The notes: a model not told the origin generated them from the sequence alone. A DNA stretch of 64,000 nucleotides from Ajuga chamaepitys (GCA_958295605.1 OY282495.1:79310427-79374426); one strand, 5' to 3'; counted from the stretch's first letter, positions 11,936 through 24,170 are shown. A program made the numbers and translations.

Positions 11936-12469
11936 CACCTTAATCCTCATTTCTTCTCCTCTTTGTTGTCACACATACAAATGACCATACTCGGGCGATA
12001 TACAACAGAGTGGCAGCATTAGGGTAGCTTGGGCGTGATCACCGCACGCATATAACAATAATAATGGTCATGGGCAGCAGAAGCGAGGGTCTTCTCTAAT
12101 AGACTTGACTTCTTAGCCTAATCGTGGCTCGACGACGATTGATGCGGCAACAGAGAGACGACGACGGAACTGCTTAGAGGGAAGGACTGTTTCTCTTCTT
12201 CTTTTTTTTTTTGCTAGTTTGATGGATGCACCAGACAACTGAATCTCCTTCAATGTGCTCGCCAGTGAGAGAGAGGACGCGCTGGATAGAGAGTTCGCAA
12301 GGGCGAAGGAGAAAGAGGAGATGAAGGGTTACAATGAAGAAGATGGGTTTAAGCAATTTGCAATATATATTTTTTTTTTTTTCTAAACATATATATATTT
12401 TTTTTAATTTTAATTTTTTTTAGAAGAATTGAAAACTTATGCAAGTCCAACAAAGAAATTGATAGCTCT
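11936..12469. other. Non-coding stretch
   Basis: No gene recognised. Contains T-tracts near 12200 and 12370. A 60-aa minus frame here has no identifiable domain. Confidence 0.4.
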
Positions 12470-12760
12470 TCGAATAATGAAAACAGAGTGTTGGTAGACA
12501 TAGATCAAACCTCATAAAAGCCTTGATAACTTTAGAGTGACAATTGTCCGTGAAAAGAGGCACACATATATAGGATCATAAATTTCTACATCGCGCAACA
12601 TGCGCTTGTATCTACTAACGATGTCTTTAGTCCATTCCCAATTTTCTTTTCTATAGTTTATTCCCCCAAAAATTCTATAGCATCTCCCAATTTTGACTTG
12701 CCGTTGATAATTTGTTGTTCCAACGTTGGCAATGGGTCTATTTCCCTCATAGGATTATGA
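12470..12760 (-). pseudogene. Plant mobile domain (PMD / MAIN-like) protein fragment
   Basis: On the minus strand the translation shows NWEWTKDIVSRYKRML, then RDVEIYDPIYVCLF, and after a one-base frame change TDNCHSKVIKAF and LCLPTL. These match the start of the plant mobile domain (aminotransferase-like PMD family), which usually reads WEWA..VL..C...L...IYDAVYASLFTYD followed by ..AFCEAW. Upstream, EIDPLPTLEQQII in another frame may be the N-terminal part. Stops and frameshifts are present. PMD proteins occur as host genes (MAIN, MAIL) and inside transposons, so this may be transposon cargo. Confidence 0.55.
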
Positions 12761-13935
12761 TGAGTTTGCTTGTAAAATCCACACCTTTGATGATTTGTCA
12801 AATGTGAACTTATGAGAGTATTCGCTAATATAGAAAGATTTGGTCAGCGTTGACCATGGTTTCGGATAATTGCCAAAAACGGGTTTATCTAAGTGAGTTC
12901 CTTTCTCCAAAGGTTTGTTTTCTCATCGAGAAGCTTCAAATTTTGTTCTCCAGTTGAAGAAGTGTTAGCTTTAAAGTGCACAATTATAAATTACTGTTGT
13001 GGTCTTGGCTAGAACAAATCTCCGTAGAAAAAAAAAAACACACACACATACACACACGAAAAGGTAACACACTTATCAGGCCTGATGGTACCAAGAAGGC
13101 ATATGTATCATTACTGGAACACCGTTTATGTTTGTAGGCTCAGATGCGTACCCCCATTATATTGCATTTTAGATGCTTGAGGTTCAGTAGTAGACCTGTA
13201 CTAAAATTTCTTTTTATAACCAATAATTCGTGTTCGAGAGAGATAAATAAAATTTCCATTCCCCAGTTGATTGATCTTTTGTATTGCCCTTATTGTGCTA
13301 GTACGATTTCTTTTAGTTCGACTTTTTAAGTAAGTTAGGTGTTGAAAAAAGAGCAAGCAAGCATGAATAGGAAACATGTGTTGCGTTAACACCTAAGGAC
13401 TTTGGTTATTTTCATGTGCGACTGGCGGCAAGGTCAAAATCAGGATTTAAAGCTATAAACTGTAGAGCTGCAATATTGTATTGATCACTATGTAGAACCA
13501 ACAAATGTCGATGTAAAATCATGAATCAAACGACTCTTACAATGAACAACAGAAGAAAGGAAATGAGAATAAAGAAGATGAGAAAACAAATTGCTTGAGT
13601 TTATGTCTTTCTGGTGGAGAAAATAAGACTCAGGGTATTTCCTTTTATAGGTGTAGGCATGTCCAAATTTTGGAAATTTTCTGCCGGTCAATTTCTTGGA
13701 GACGAGGCTTTATTGCAATGTGATATTCTTACTCTTGGGGATGAAATCCAAAAATCAATAGCAAACCTGTAAAGAAAATATTGAAGAATGTGCAAGGAGA
13801 TCACTCTGATAATTTTGTCAAGTGCTATAGGTGGAAAAAATATTGTGGTGGAACATGCATGCACAAAATAAATAGATGGGATCTGCAAGATTTGCATGCA
13901 ATATCTGTACAAGTGGGTTCCATAAGTGGAAACTG
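12761..13935. other. Non-coding stretch
   Basis: No gene, RNA or element end recognised. A short CA repeat lies near 13038-13060. Confidence 0.4.
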
Positions 13936-13950
13936 AAAATATGTGGGTTT

Positions 13951-16197
13951 TTTTTTTTTTAGGTTTTTTTTTTTTAGGCAAAATGCATCAATTAATTATG
14001 CAAAAGATCGTCATACACATATTGTTCAAGTTGGTCCGGAATATTTCCAACCACTTTTTGCGGACTACCTAAAGAAAAAGAGACACGAGCTAAATGGTGA
14101 GCCACACAATTAGCCGACCTACGAATTAAAGAGAAATCAACAAAAGAAAACCAACGCAAAACAGAAATTAAAGAAGCAATGATAGAACCAAAATACGAAA
14201 AATCTTCTCGTCGGTTCCGCAATTTGTGAAAGAGAGTCGCATTATCAACTTCGAGCACTATTCTGTTGACGCCCAAGTCCTTTGCCATCGTTACTCCATC
14301 CAAACAGGCCAAAGCTTCAGCGATCTCCACTGTTACCTCCTCCTCCATCCACCGCCTACAGCTGCTCACTACCTCTCCCGCTTCATCCCGAAGGACGCTA
14401 CCCAGGCCTGTGCCCTTTCCAGTAACACAAGAGGCATCAGAGTTCAATTTCCATGTATTCACCGCCGGCGGTGACCAGTACACCGCAGCAGTTGCTGCTG
14501 GCTCCGTAAATGAGGGTAATTTGGCTGCTTGGAAATCAACCAATGTTCTCGTCGCTGTCATGTAACAGGTGTTATGATCCATTTCCTTATCCTCAAACAC
14601 TCGAACATTTCGGGCGCGCCAAATCATCCACAATAGCATACAAAAAATAGCGTGCCTCTCCTTCTCCAAATCACTCTTAATGCGCTCCAACCAATCAGCA
14701 ATAGAGGCTGAGGATAGAAGTATATCATTTTCCATCTTTAGAGGAGACCCCCTCCAGTACGTGTTTGCCCATTCACAGTCTCTCAATACATGTTCTCCCG
14801 ATTCAGATTCTCGTCCGCACCATTTGCAGTCTGGATCAACATCCATGCCCCTACGGACCAGCCCTGCTGCTACGGGTAGTATTCCCATAGCCGCTTTCCA
14901 TAAAAAAACACGGACCTTCGGCGGTATATCAATCTGCCATATCCACTTCCAAAAAGTTTTAGCTCCATTCCCAACCGATGCCCCCGGTTGATCAACCATT
15001 CTGCCCTCTAGAGCCAACCGATACCCTGATTTCACCTCATACTTGCCGTTCTTAGAGCCACTCTAGATCAGTTTATCTGTATCACCTAGTTCATGTATAG
15101 GTATAGACCTGATCCCCATCGACTCCTCTTCGTCAAACAAAGTATTGATTAGTTCCTTGTTCCATGTCCTTCCATCTGGAAGGAAGAGGTCCCTAATATA
15201 CGTCACTGCACAGTCAGGTGGTTTAGTGCTTCGTGGACAGAATTTTGGCATATTTGGGATCCAACGATCCTCCCATACTCTCACCCCTGAATTTGCTCCA
15301 ATTCGCCATATTAATCCTTTCCTAATCACCTCTCGTCCTGCCAAAATGCTTCTCCATATGTAACTCGGATTATAGCTTAGATTGGCCTCCAAAAAGGATT
15401 GGTTTGGATAATATCGTGCCTTTAGTATTTTGGATAGAAGGGAACTCTCATCGTTCATCAAACGCCACCCTTGTTTTGCTAGCATTGCCTCATTAAACCC
15501 TGTCAAATCCCAAAATCCTAACCCTCCATCTTCCTTACTTCGACATAAACCATCCCATGATTTCCAATGAATTTTCCGTTCCTGCTGTTTTTGTCCCCAC
15601 CAGAAATGGGAACATATGGATCGGATCTGTCTATGAGTAGCTTCCGGTAGTAAGAAACAGCTCATTAGATAAGTTGGAATGGCTTGTGCCACTGCTTTTA
15701 TCAGAATCATCCGCCCTGCATTTGATAGCATTCCGCTCTTCCAATTCTTCAATTTTTTCTCTATTCGTTCCACCACTCCACTGAAAAGAGCTTGTTTCGA
15801 TCTTCCTGTCGAGGTTGGCAATCCCAGATAAATGGCGTGCTTTTCAACACTTCGGACCCCCCAATCGCTCTGCCAACTCCGCTTTCTTACTCTCTTCCAT
15901 CCCCTTACTAAAACAAACCTCCGACTTCTCAAACGATATCCTCTGACCGGATGCTTCCTCATAGCTTCTTATCACCCCGACAACTCCATCAATCTCCGTT
16001 CTTGTTGCTCTACCAAAAATGATGCTGTCATCTGCAAAGAAAAGGTGAGAGATCGGAGGTGCTCTCCGACAAATTTTTGCCCCATGTAAACGCCCATTGG
16101 CTTCTGATTTTTGTAGAAGAGCTGAGAAAACTTCTGCGCAAAATAAGAAAAGATAAGGCGATAACGGGTCTCCTTGACGGAGCCCACGGGTCGGATA
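13951..16197 (-). mobile_element. 5'-truncated L1-type LINE with 15-bp TSD
   Basis: The insertion is bounded by the perfect repeat AAAATATGTGGGTTT at 13936-13950 and 16198-16212. Its 3' end on the minus strand is a poly-A tail (A12, CCT, A13) at the left boundary, as expected for target-primed reverse transcription. The 5' end is cut off inside the reverse transcriptase domain: the first codons give PTRGLRQGDPLSPYLF. About 2.25 kb of ORF2 remain, with no ORF1 or endonuclease. It is of the plant L1 type that carries an RNase H domain at the C-terminus. Confidence 0.92.
13992..16197 (-). pseudogene. LINE ORF2 remnant: RT C-terminus, zf-RVT, RNase H
   Basis: Domains in order on the minus strand: RT palm with HLFFADDSIIFG (catalytic FADD, about 16018-16047); thumb region HAIYLGLPTSTGRSKQ; GGLGFWDL (about 15520); zf-RVT domain with cysteine pattern CKWCGR..SGEHVLRDC (about 14775-14840); and C-terminal RNase H-like RVT_3 domain with NSDAS, EIAEALACLDG and VDNATLFHKL (14460-14210). 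Two lesions are visible. A run of six Cs at 15857-15862 shifts the frame: removing one base in imagination would link AERLG to VRSVEKHAIYLG. A TAG at 15063-15061 stands where the family has Trp before SGSKNGKYEVKSGY. Translation stops at 13992. Confidence 0.9.
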
Positions 16198-16212
16198 AAA
16201 ATATGTGGGTTT

Positions 16213-17500
16213 GGATGGTCGTGATAGATAGAAATTGGAGATTCAATTCAAATCTTAAATTAAAGATGTCTTCTTTGTCACCTAGGAATTGTAGACCCTA
16301 GGAATTAAAGTCTCGGGGCCTACAATTTCGGCCCAATTGATTAAAGGAAAAAGGAGAAGTGAAATTTGGGCTACCAAATTAAATGTTAGCCCATAAATTG
16401 TAGCTATTTTTGACTGCTTTGATTCAAGCCCACGAGTATGCATTAGATTCTATGAAGTCCAACTCAAAGTGTAGAATTCAAGTTTATTTCACGATTGATT
16501 CACTTTAAGACACGACATCCGTGATTATATTGCAAGGGGAAATTTGTAGATAAATAAATTTTATGTCCAATCAAATGGGGACATGTAGAGAGTAATATAT
16601 TAAATATTAACAAGAAAATATTATTCATGTCCTGAGAATTTTATTAAAATTAATTCCTGAGTACATAGTATAATTGATATTTAATTTGAACCAAAATAAA
16701 TGATCTATCAAGATTTTGGCAAGAAGACCCAATCAGGCCACAATTGTCAAGTCAAATAAAAAAGTCCATTCAAATAAAAAATATCTAATCAAATAAATTA
16801 TGCTCAAAAGGTCGGCTCAAACCAAGAAGGCTCAAAAGGCATTATCAAATCAAGCTAAGCACAATAAAATCAAGAGAGGTCTCTTGTGCACTAGTTAGAT
16901 CCGTGTAATTCGGGTCATGGGTCAAAATGTATTACTATTTATGCCTAAAGGTATTACATATGATGGGTAAAGGTATCACAGTGAAAGTGTATCACGATTT
17001 ATGATTAAAGGTATTACAATACCTTTACCCATAACATGTAATACCTTTAAGCATGAATCGAGATACACAACCCGTATTGCACCATGCAACTGGTGCTCAT
17101 AGGACTTGACCTTAAATTAAATAAGACCTAGTCAAATCAACCAAGTCTTATAAAATTCATGGTGACCAATTAAATAACGCCACATAGGAAGAAAATACGA
17201 AATGGGGTTCTCCTCCACATCTATAAAAGGAGGCCTCTCTTCATTAATTCAAGTAGTTTGGCCCTCAAATATACGTTATCAAATAACAACATAAGTGGAG
17301 CATATCAAGAATAAGATTTCATTCCGAATTCCCCAATCGAAAGGAACTGTTTGAGGAGAAGAATCAGATTGTATTCTATAATTTTCCAATTTGATCCGAT
17401 TGGTGTCAATTTGTAAAATTATTTATGTTCGTTTATTCAACGCATAAAATTTGTTGTTACAATAAAATATTTATAATACGTTTGCACTCTATTATATATC
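16213..17500 (+). other. Non-coding stretch with LTR-like promoter and repeat R1
   Basis: The block starting TGTAGACCCTAGG (near 16289) and the part around 17150-17460, with CTATAAAAGGAGGCC (17221) and a CT-rich leader, look like a decayed LTR ending near TTGTTGTTACA (17461). No matching TSD was found, so the LTR call is tentative. Repeat R1 copy C lies inside it. Confidence 0.4.
16886..17097. mobile_element. Interspersed repeat R1, copy C (MITE-like, inverted ends)
   Basis: The ends are imperfect inverted copies: GTGCACTAGTT..ATTCGGGTCATGGG on the left and, on the other strand, GAGCACCAGTTGCATGG..ATACGGGTTGTG. The interior has AAAGGTATTACAT / ATGTAATACCTTT units in both directions. Copies A and B are at 1115 and 5813. 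No TSD was identified. Confidence 0.55.
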
Positions 17501-19452
17501 AATTGTGTTTTGGAGAACTTGATTACGAAACTCGAGTTCTTTTTTCATTTTTATAATTTTTTTTAAAATTTTAAAGTTGCTAAACTTTATCACATCCACT
17601 AAAGCTTGCTTGTAAACTAAATAACCGTATCTTGAATTTTGTATGTTGTATTCTAAGTAGGTTTTTATCATTTGAAATACAGCTGATGAGGGTCTTGCAT
17701 CAATACTTTCTTGTAGTGCAAACTATCTCATAGCGCGGTGACACGTGAATTTGCACAATCATTTCTATGCTGGCTTCTACCTCTCCAAGTTGATGCACAA
17801 TATAATTCTGAAGCTAATACAAATAATTCGTTACATTAATGTTTAAATACACTAGAAAGGTTTAGTTGGGAATAATATGTAACGTAAGTATTCAATAGAA
17901 TTAGAACACCATCAAAGAAAGACCACATGTCATTGGTCGACTAGGTGGAAAAATATCAATTTAGGTGACTGTTAAGTTTACAGCTGGTTAAAGGTGGTCA
18001 CAAGTGGCCGCCAATGGTTCATTACAATAGATTGCATATGCAGTTGAAGAATGATTATACGACCTTATGATTTGGTAATATATTATGCTTCCGGTATGTC
18101 ATTAATTTTTATTTGATTAATTAATGTAACTTCAATTTGATGCTAAATATATTTTTATTGTATGTGCAAGTAACACCTTGTAAAGTTTAGTAGTTGCTCT
18201 AGTGATATTTACATCATGATAAAAATGTCCTCTTTGGGCAAAACATATTTCGACCTTTTCGGACTAGAACATAAGTTTGTGTTATTTGTTATTTTGTTAA
18301 GTTAGAAGCTCTTCTTAATTTACGTTGTCTGACATTTAAAACAAGACTTTTTATCTCAAACAAATAACAATAAATATGTACTACATGGTGCTAAAATTTC
18401 AGGGCAACTGCCGTTGTTCCACTAGTAGCCATGGAAAAGATTGATGATAGTTACCATTCAGAGGTACTTGGGCATTTCTTATACTTGTTTTCCCTTTACT
18501 TATCATAATATTATTACTTTGCCACACAATTAGCGATATATGTTAATTTTGTGCAGATACTCTATAACATTTGTGATGTCAATTTGAATATAAAGACGTG
18601 TTTTATTTGTTGCCCATTATTTTTTGGATCCGAAAACTATTACAAAATCAATGGATGGATATACAACTTTATTCCATTAGCTGTAGCTTTATGTAATTGC
18701 ACATACATATGTTTATTATTCCTTCATGGACACATGCTTGCTCTTAATTTCATGTTGATCAAGGCTTGACATGTTGGGTTTGACATAGCACTGGTGGGCT
18801 TGTATTTCGTTTTTGGGGGATTTTGGAGGACTATGTGTTTTTGAAAGAAGATGGTAATTTACAAGTTAACAAGAGGATTTGATAACAGAAATATGAATTC
18901 TTCTACCAGCGCTTTGAGTTAGAAAAGTTTGGGAGAGTGTGGGTTGAATCAATTATATGAATTGCTTCCTTTGTTGCCAAAGGGCAGCTCTTTTCAAACT
19001 GCTTTTTCCACCTATACTCTTAAGCTTTTGTTCATACTTAGTTCATAAATTATGCTAAGAGAATTTAGTAGCGTACACAAGGCAGGGTGTGCACGAGATA
19101 GTACGGTTCAGAGATATGAAAATCTAATATTGTCTCAAAGTTTGGTACTCCAAAAATAAAGAACCGGAACCAAAGCAAAAATATTAATATCTATAAGGAA
19201 TCGTCCCAAAATACGGGATAGTTCAACACAGTTTTCAGATTTAGCGAATCTAGTTAGATAACCTGGTTATCCTCGGTAATTTTGACAGGAAGTCTTTTTA
19301 TATATTGGGCTCCATTTTATTTTATTATATACATACATACACATATTTATATGTATATTAGTGTGTATATATATATATATTAATTTATAAATTAAAATTT
19401 AAGATAAAAAGGTGAATCTAGTAACTAAATTAATTAAAAAAAAAATTGTATA
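17501..19452. other. Non-coding stretch, nothing recognised
   Basis: No gene, tRNA or clear transposon ends seen. A 72-aa plus-strand frame at 18551-18769 is Cys- and aromatic-rich without an identifiable domain. Alternating TA runs occur near 19360. Confidence 0.4.
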
Positions 19453-19669
19453 CCTCTGTAATGCTCAGATTTGCACGTAGGAACGGGCACGGAGGTTAAG
19501 AAAAAACTGTTTTTTGCTTTTTGGTTGACTTTTTCAAAGGTGGAGCTAGATTGAAGATGGAGATTTTGAGGGTGAAGATTATTTGGAAAATTTCCTTTTT
19601 AAGGGTATGCAAATCTGAGTGGAACGGACCGAAAAGGAAAATGTGCAAATCTGAGCGAGACGGAGGGAG
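19453..19669. mobile_element. Stowaway-type MITE (Tc1/mariner)
   Basis: Flanked by TA on both sides (19451-19452 and 19670-19671). Left end CCTCTGTAATGCTCAGATTTG and, on the other strand, right end CTCCCTCCGTCTCGCTCAG are related inverted termini of the common plant CTCCCTCCGT Stowaway type. 217 bp, no ORF. Confidence 0.8.
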
Positions 19670-19815
19670 TATTTTTGTAGAATAATTATTTGTAGCCTAA
19701 ACATGACACCTATAAACATCCACAATAAGTACTTAGATCTAACTAATAACCAACAAATAAACAATTGCATTTTTTTTTTTTTAAATATAATATCACACGT
19801 TTATATGTGATATCG

Positions 19816-20485
19816 GAAAAATGCAATTTTTATCCTCTAAGTTTTGGGATCACCTGTAGTACCCTCAAAATTTGTTCTTGCTTGCCTCATAAACTCAGGC
19901 ACCATGCTCAATTTGCAGAAAGCTGGAATTAGATTCTCGAAAATTTGTTTGCGTCTTTCTTAATTTTTTTTTATAAATGAACCGAGTTGAATCCTTAAAT
20001 TTCAGCTTTTAATAACAAAGCAAAAATTAACATATACTTACTTGAATTTTCTGCATATTTTAATGTTCTGTAAAGCTATGAATAAATTGAGTTGAATCCT
20101 TAAATCTATACATTTTGAATTTTTACATTATTTTGAATTTTTGTATAATATTAATATGATCTAATTGTGGTCTAAAATTTTAATTTTATATAACTTATTA
20201 ATTTTAAATGCTGATGTATAATTAATTTGATTCAACTAATTTTTTTTTAATTTTTTTATTTTAAAGGTCAAGATGCTGACACGTGTACGCAATGGATGGA
20301 GATGCCCAAACACGCAGATCATGTGCGCTGCATGAGCGCATCTCCGGCGAGCCCATTTCTAGCAACATAAGTTCTTAAATCGCAAAAAATATTAAAGTAG
20401 ATCAAGGACTAAATGTGCAAAACCCTCATCGAAGGGGACTAAAAATTGCAAGTGACCGAAACATAGAGGTTTGGTTTGCATTTTA
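19816..20485. mobile_element. MULE-like MITE with roughly 40-bp imperfect TIRs
   Basis: The left end reads AAAATGCAATTTTTATCCTC; the right end, read on the other strand, is CTAAAATGCAAACCAAACCTC followed by TTTCGGTCACTTGCAATTT, a gapped inverted match. This belongs to the type of plant repeat whose ends look like text in inverse order (TGCAATTTTTA / TAAAAATTGCA). A clean TSD was not seen. No coding sequence. Confidence 0.5.
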
Positions 20486-20543
20486 GATTTCACATTAAAG
20501 ATCATAAAAAATGATTAATTTGATATATTATAAATGGAAAATA

Positions 20544-20747
20544 CTCCCTCCGTCCCGCCTAAAGCTGCCTACTTGCCTTTTCGGTCCGTCCCAACTAAAG
20601 TTGCCATCCCAAAAAAAGAAACTAATCCCACAAGCCTCATCCTCAAAATCTCAACCCTCAATCTCAACATTTAAAAAAATCACAGAACTGTTTTTGCTTA
20701 ACATTCGTGTCGGGTCAAAGTGACAATTTTAACCGGGACGGAGGGAG
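20544..20747. mobile_element. Stowaway-type MITE (Tc1/mariner)
   Basis: TA duplications at 20542-20543 and 20748-20749. Left terminus CTCCCTCCGTCCCG and right terminus CGGGACGGAGGGAG are perfect inverted repeats for 14 bp. 204 bp, non-autonomous. Confidence 0.92.
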
Positions 20748-20749
20748 TA

Positions 20750-21600
20750 GTAAAGATAAAAAACAATTGCATTTAAATGTTGGAGAAAAATGTTTATTAT
20801 AAATAAGAAAACAAAATATCATAAGTAATATATAACATTTGGGTGGAAAAATGTAATTTACAATTTTAACTCTCTTATAGTTTTTATATGTGTAGAATTT
20901 TTGATATATCTAAAAAATTTCAAGTTCTAACAACAAATATTTAATTGTTTCTTTTTGAAATTATATTTTCATTTACAACTTTTAACATTTCATTTGGTGA
21001 TTTTATATATATTCAAATACTTCTTATTTTATAATAAATCCAAACATTATAAAAGTAAATCCAAAAGTTATTCAATAATTCGAATGACAATTTAGAATAT
21101 GTGAGTTCTTCAAAATATATTAATATATTCATAATTTAATTGGTATTTGATTAATACGAATAAAATTGCTTAGGTTGCAACAAAAAAATAAATAAACAAA
21201 TAAATAAACATTGAGTTGAAGTTGTGCGCCGAAGTATTTTTAGGTTGCAAAGTGTAAAAAATATATAGTTGAAGTTTGTTCACGTAAAAAGAAATAAAAG
21301 TCACAAAATATCATAATTTAGATGCAAAGTGTAAACTTACTTAATAAAGTCATTTTAACAAAATATATATATATATTATATAAACATATGAATAAGTAAT
21401 AGAAGAATTACCTTAATAATAATTATGATATATATAGATATGTATATGCTCAAAGCTCTTGTACTTCTGTGAGTAATCAAACAAATATTGCTATTACAAA
21501 CATATATAAATTAGCAGATGTAATGATTTCATGAGTTGCTTATAAAATTAAATATTAAGCGTTTACCTTTAATTAATAAAATATGAGTTTCATTATTTGA
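20750..21600. other. AT-rich non-coding stretch
   Basis: No gene or element end recognised. Confidence 0.5.
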
Positions 21601-21659
21601 AACGTGGTTTTTCTCCCGGACGTAACTTAAGTAAAGAAAATATTTTGAAATTTATGTCA

Positions 21660-22831
21660 AATAAAATGTATTTATTTGGTAGAATTTGCATACAAATTCA
21701 GGTGATTTATGTTCATATTGATTATCTTGAGTCGAATGACGTGTTTGCTCGTTTTGTAGTGAAATTCCTATATTTTAGGGCCGAAATTTCTTAGAACGAT
21801 GATCGCAAAAGAAACGAGGTGATTAGGGGCAAAAACGGTGATCGTATGGTGCTAGAAGATGGACCGGGCAAGCCAAAAAGTGGACAGGTCCAGACGAAGA
21901 TTAAACCGGTCGAAAAAGAGCCGACCTGGAACATGTGTTTTTCATTGGGATTATTGGCCAGTCAGGATAGTCGGTGCACGCATTTTTGTGCTTTTGGGTC
22001 GATTTTTTACCCGTTTCAACCCAATCATTCCCAAACTTATAAACAGACTCCTTTAAGTCTGAAATTAGGGACTTTTGATCATATTAAGAGCCTGGAGGAT
22101 TGAATTGGAGCAAGAAACAAGAGGCAAAAAAGATCAAGATTCAAGACTATTCCGGATTTTGATTTTTTTATTTTTATTCCTTGTTAATATTTGTCTATGA
22201 GCATATGATGGTTTTAATTATAGACATGAGTAGCCCGCAAGTAGGTTGCAATTGAATATGTTTTAATTATTCCGTTTATTCTAGACTATGTTCTTTGTGT
22301 TTATCTTATATGATTGTGATTATTTTTTGAGTTTTTCAATCTGGTCATTTTTTTATTCTGTTTGCTTAATAATTTGACGCCCGAGGATCTCTTGTGAGTT
22401 GCGTATATGATAGTAATATGAGAAGGTAATTATTCGTACATGATCAAAACGGTAGCATCGTCCGAGAGGAGGGTTAGCTATAGTAGTGATCGACTAATAA
22501 ACACTCGAATTCGGTTTAAAGGTCTAGAATATTAGGATAATTATATATTAAAAATTGTAACTGAAATCGAACCCTATGATACGTTTTTTTATCTGATCTT
22601 TTTCCACTTGATAATTGTTAGCTATTTTTAAGCGTTCTAAGTTTTTTAATTGTTTTTTTTTAGTTTAATCAACAAACCACTCTTAGTTTAAATTATAGAT
22701 AGAGTGGGTTATTCCAATTAGGGTATTAAATTGGAATAGGAACACAGTGCTTGTGAGATCGACCTTGTTCACTGCTAGATATAATCACATTGTGCACTTG
22801 GGGTCATACTAGGGTGAGAAATATTGTGTCA
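21660..22831 (+). mobile_element. Probable solo LTR (5' boundary uncertain)
   Basis: The 3' end matches the style of the solo LTR at 9746-11119: GTGAGATCGACCTTG, then ..GTGCACTTGGGGTC.., ending ATTGTGTCA at 22831. It also shares the GACATGAGTAGC(C/T) block (22224 versus 10438). The start is somewhere between about 21600 and 21720; no matching TSD for ATAAA was found, so the coordinate is approximate. Short frames inside are not genes. Confidence 0.6.
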
Positions 22832-23697
22832 ATAAACACTCAAATGTAACCCGAATAATTATCCAATAAATAATTTATTTTTTTAAACTCAAATATTTTA
22901 TTATAGTATATGTGATATGGAGTGAAACTGAAGATCGTGAAAAGATGAATAATTTAATATATTACTCATAAAAAAGAATTAGAAATAAAAAAATTACTTT
23001 CATTTTAGAAAATTAAAGGAGAATTATGATCTTACCAAAATTGATAAAAACTGAATAATGATTATCTAAAACTTTAGGCAGGAAAATTAAAATGACAAAA
23101 AAGCTCTCTATTTGATATATATATATAGATTGCACTATTATGGAAATACTACTAAATAACCGATATTTTTCTTCAAAAAGAAGAAAATTGTATCAAGCAC
23201 TAATCAGGAAATACCATTAAATAACCGATATTATTCTTTAAAAGAAGAAAATTGTATTAAGACACTTTTATTTGTAGCAATAACTTAGAATTAAAAAGCT
23301 AACTATCGGGAAAATATTTTATAATGACAATTAAGAATATATTGATAGGTTAGGATCTATTGCTACATTAGAATAGAGGGCATTTTTATAGATGTCACTA
23401 TAGATTAACCAGTATTACCAAGTGGACCACTAAGATACTAGATAGTTTCTTGTAGTTAGTGACGAATTGCTATTAGTCGAGGCACAAGATATTTTGTTGT
23501 CTTAAAAAGTGACGAATTGATATTAGTTTGTCGGCAAAAACTTGTGTTCGTGATGCACCACAAATTTATTGATAACTAGCATCCGCGCGCGATCTGCTTC
23601 TGTTGCTCGACCCGCGTGAATTTTCCATATTTTTTTTGTTTCATTTTCGAAACAAATAAGCTATATATATCATGCAGCATTTGGTTTTTAAAATTAG
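22832..23697. other. AT-rich non-coding stretch with degenerate CACTA-like end
   Basis: No gene. Around 23440-23580 the word GTGACGAATTG(C/A)TATTAG occurs twice next to TTTCTTGTAGT, resembling a worn CACTA subterminal region. Confidence 0.4.
23142..23261. repeat. Tandem duplication, about 65-bp period
   Basis: Two copies of a block beginning GGAAATAC and containing AAATAACCGATATT and GAAGAAAATTGTAT, starting at 23142 and 23207. Confidence 0.8.
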
Positions 23698-23778
23698 GAA
23701 GTGGCGCAATGGTTTCGCCCTTGCTCTGAGGCGCTGAAATGCGAAGGGCAGGGGTTTGAACCCTGCTGCTGCCTCCAT
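23698..23778 (+). repeat. tRNA-like (SINE-type) module
   Basis: Has an A-box-like TGGCGCAATGG and a B-box-like GGTTTGAACCC set in a strong T-arm-like hairpin (GCAGGG..CCCTGC). The outer 7 bp pair with wobbles (GGAAGTG with TGCCTCC). The D arm is shifted and no normal anticodon loop is evident, so it is not called a functional tRNA; probably tRNA-derived. Confidence 0.5.
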
Positions 23779-23871
23779 TGTTTTGTAAACTTTTTTTTTT
23801 TTTATGTGTTTTCTATAAATTTGTGTGTGGAATAATATAAATTAATATGCAAATAAATGCCAATAAATGTT

Positions 23872-23937
23872 GGTGGTCTGGTGTGTAGCTCCCTCAACTC
23901 ATATTTTGAGGTCATGGGTTCAAATCTTAAATTCTAC
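23872..23937 (+). repeat. tRNA-like (SINE-type) module
   Basis: An A-box-like GTGGTCTGGTGTGTAGC stretch, an arm TCAACTCATATTTTGAGG and a B-box-like GGGTTCAAATC. Second of a pair immediately before the AT-rich unit at 23936. Confidence 0.5.
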
Positions 23938-24140
23938 AATTTTGCTTAATTGCTTTTAATTTAATTCATATGCCTTTTTATTTTTTTTTATGTAATTCAC
24001 ATATTTAGGTTACAGTATATTTACTATTTGCTTATAGTATATATTATGTTGTCTAATAGTATAAGTTTAATTTTGTTTGTATATAGTTATATATAATTTT
24101 TCAACCTTAAAGTATACTTATTGTTTCCTTATAATATATA
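23936..24140. repeat. 205-bp direct repeat H, left copy
   Basis: Nearly identical to 30580-30782 (starts ACAATTTTGCTTAATTGC, ends CTTATAATATATA). The left copy runs straight into the Helitron 3' terminus CTAG. The right copy continues into TTAGCGTGC, which looks like the unoccupied site. Confidence 0.85.
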
Positions 24141-24151
24141 CTAGTATGTCC

Positions 24152-24170
24152 ACCCGTGCGATGCACGGGT
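24152..24170 (-). terminator. Helitron 3' hairpin
   Basis: Perfect 8-bp GC-rich stem with a 3-nt loop, 7 nt before the terminal CTAG on the minus strand. This is the structure that marks the rolling-circle stop of Helitrons. Confidence 0.85.

Noticed and set aside
14226..14991. Plus-strand frames of 82-103 aa
   Set aside because: They are antisense shadows of the LINE zf-RVT and RNase H region on the minus strand.
23698..23778. Functional tRNA gene
   Set aside because: The A- and B-box-like words and T-arm are present, but the D arm is displaced and no normal anticodon loop is visible.
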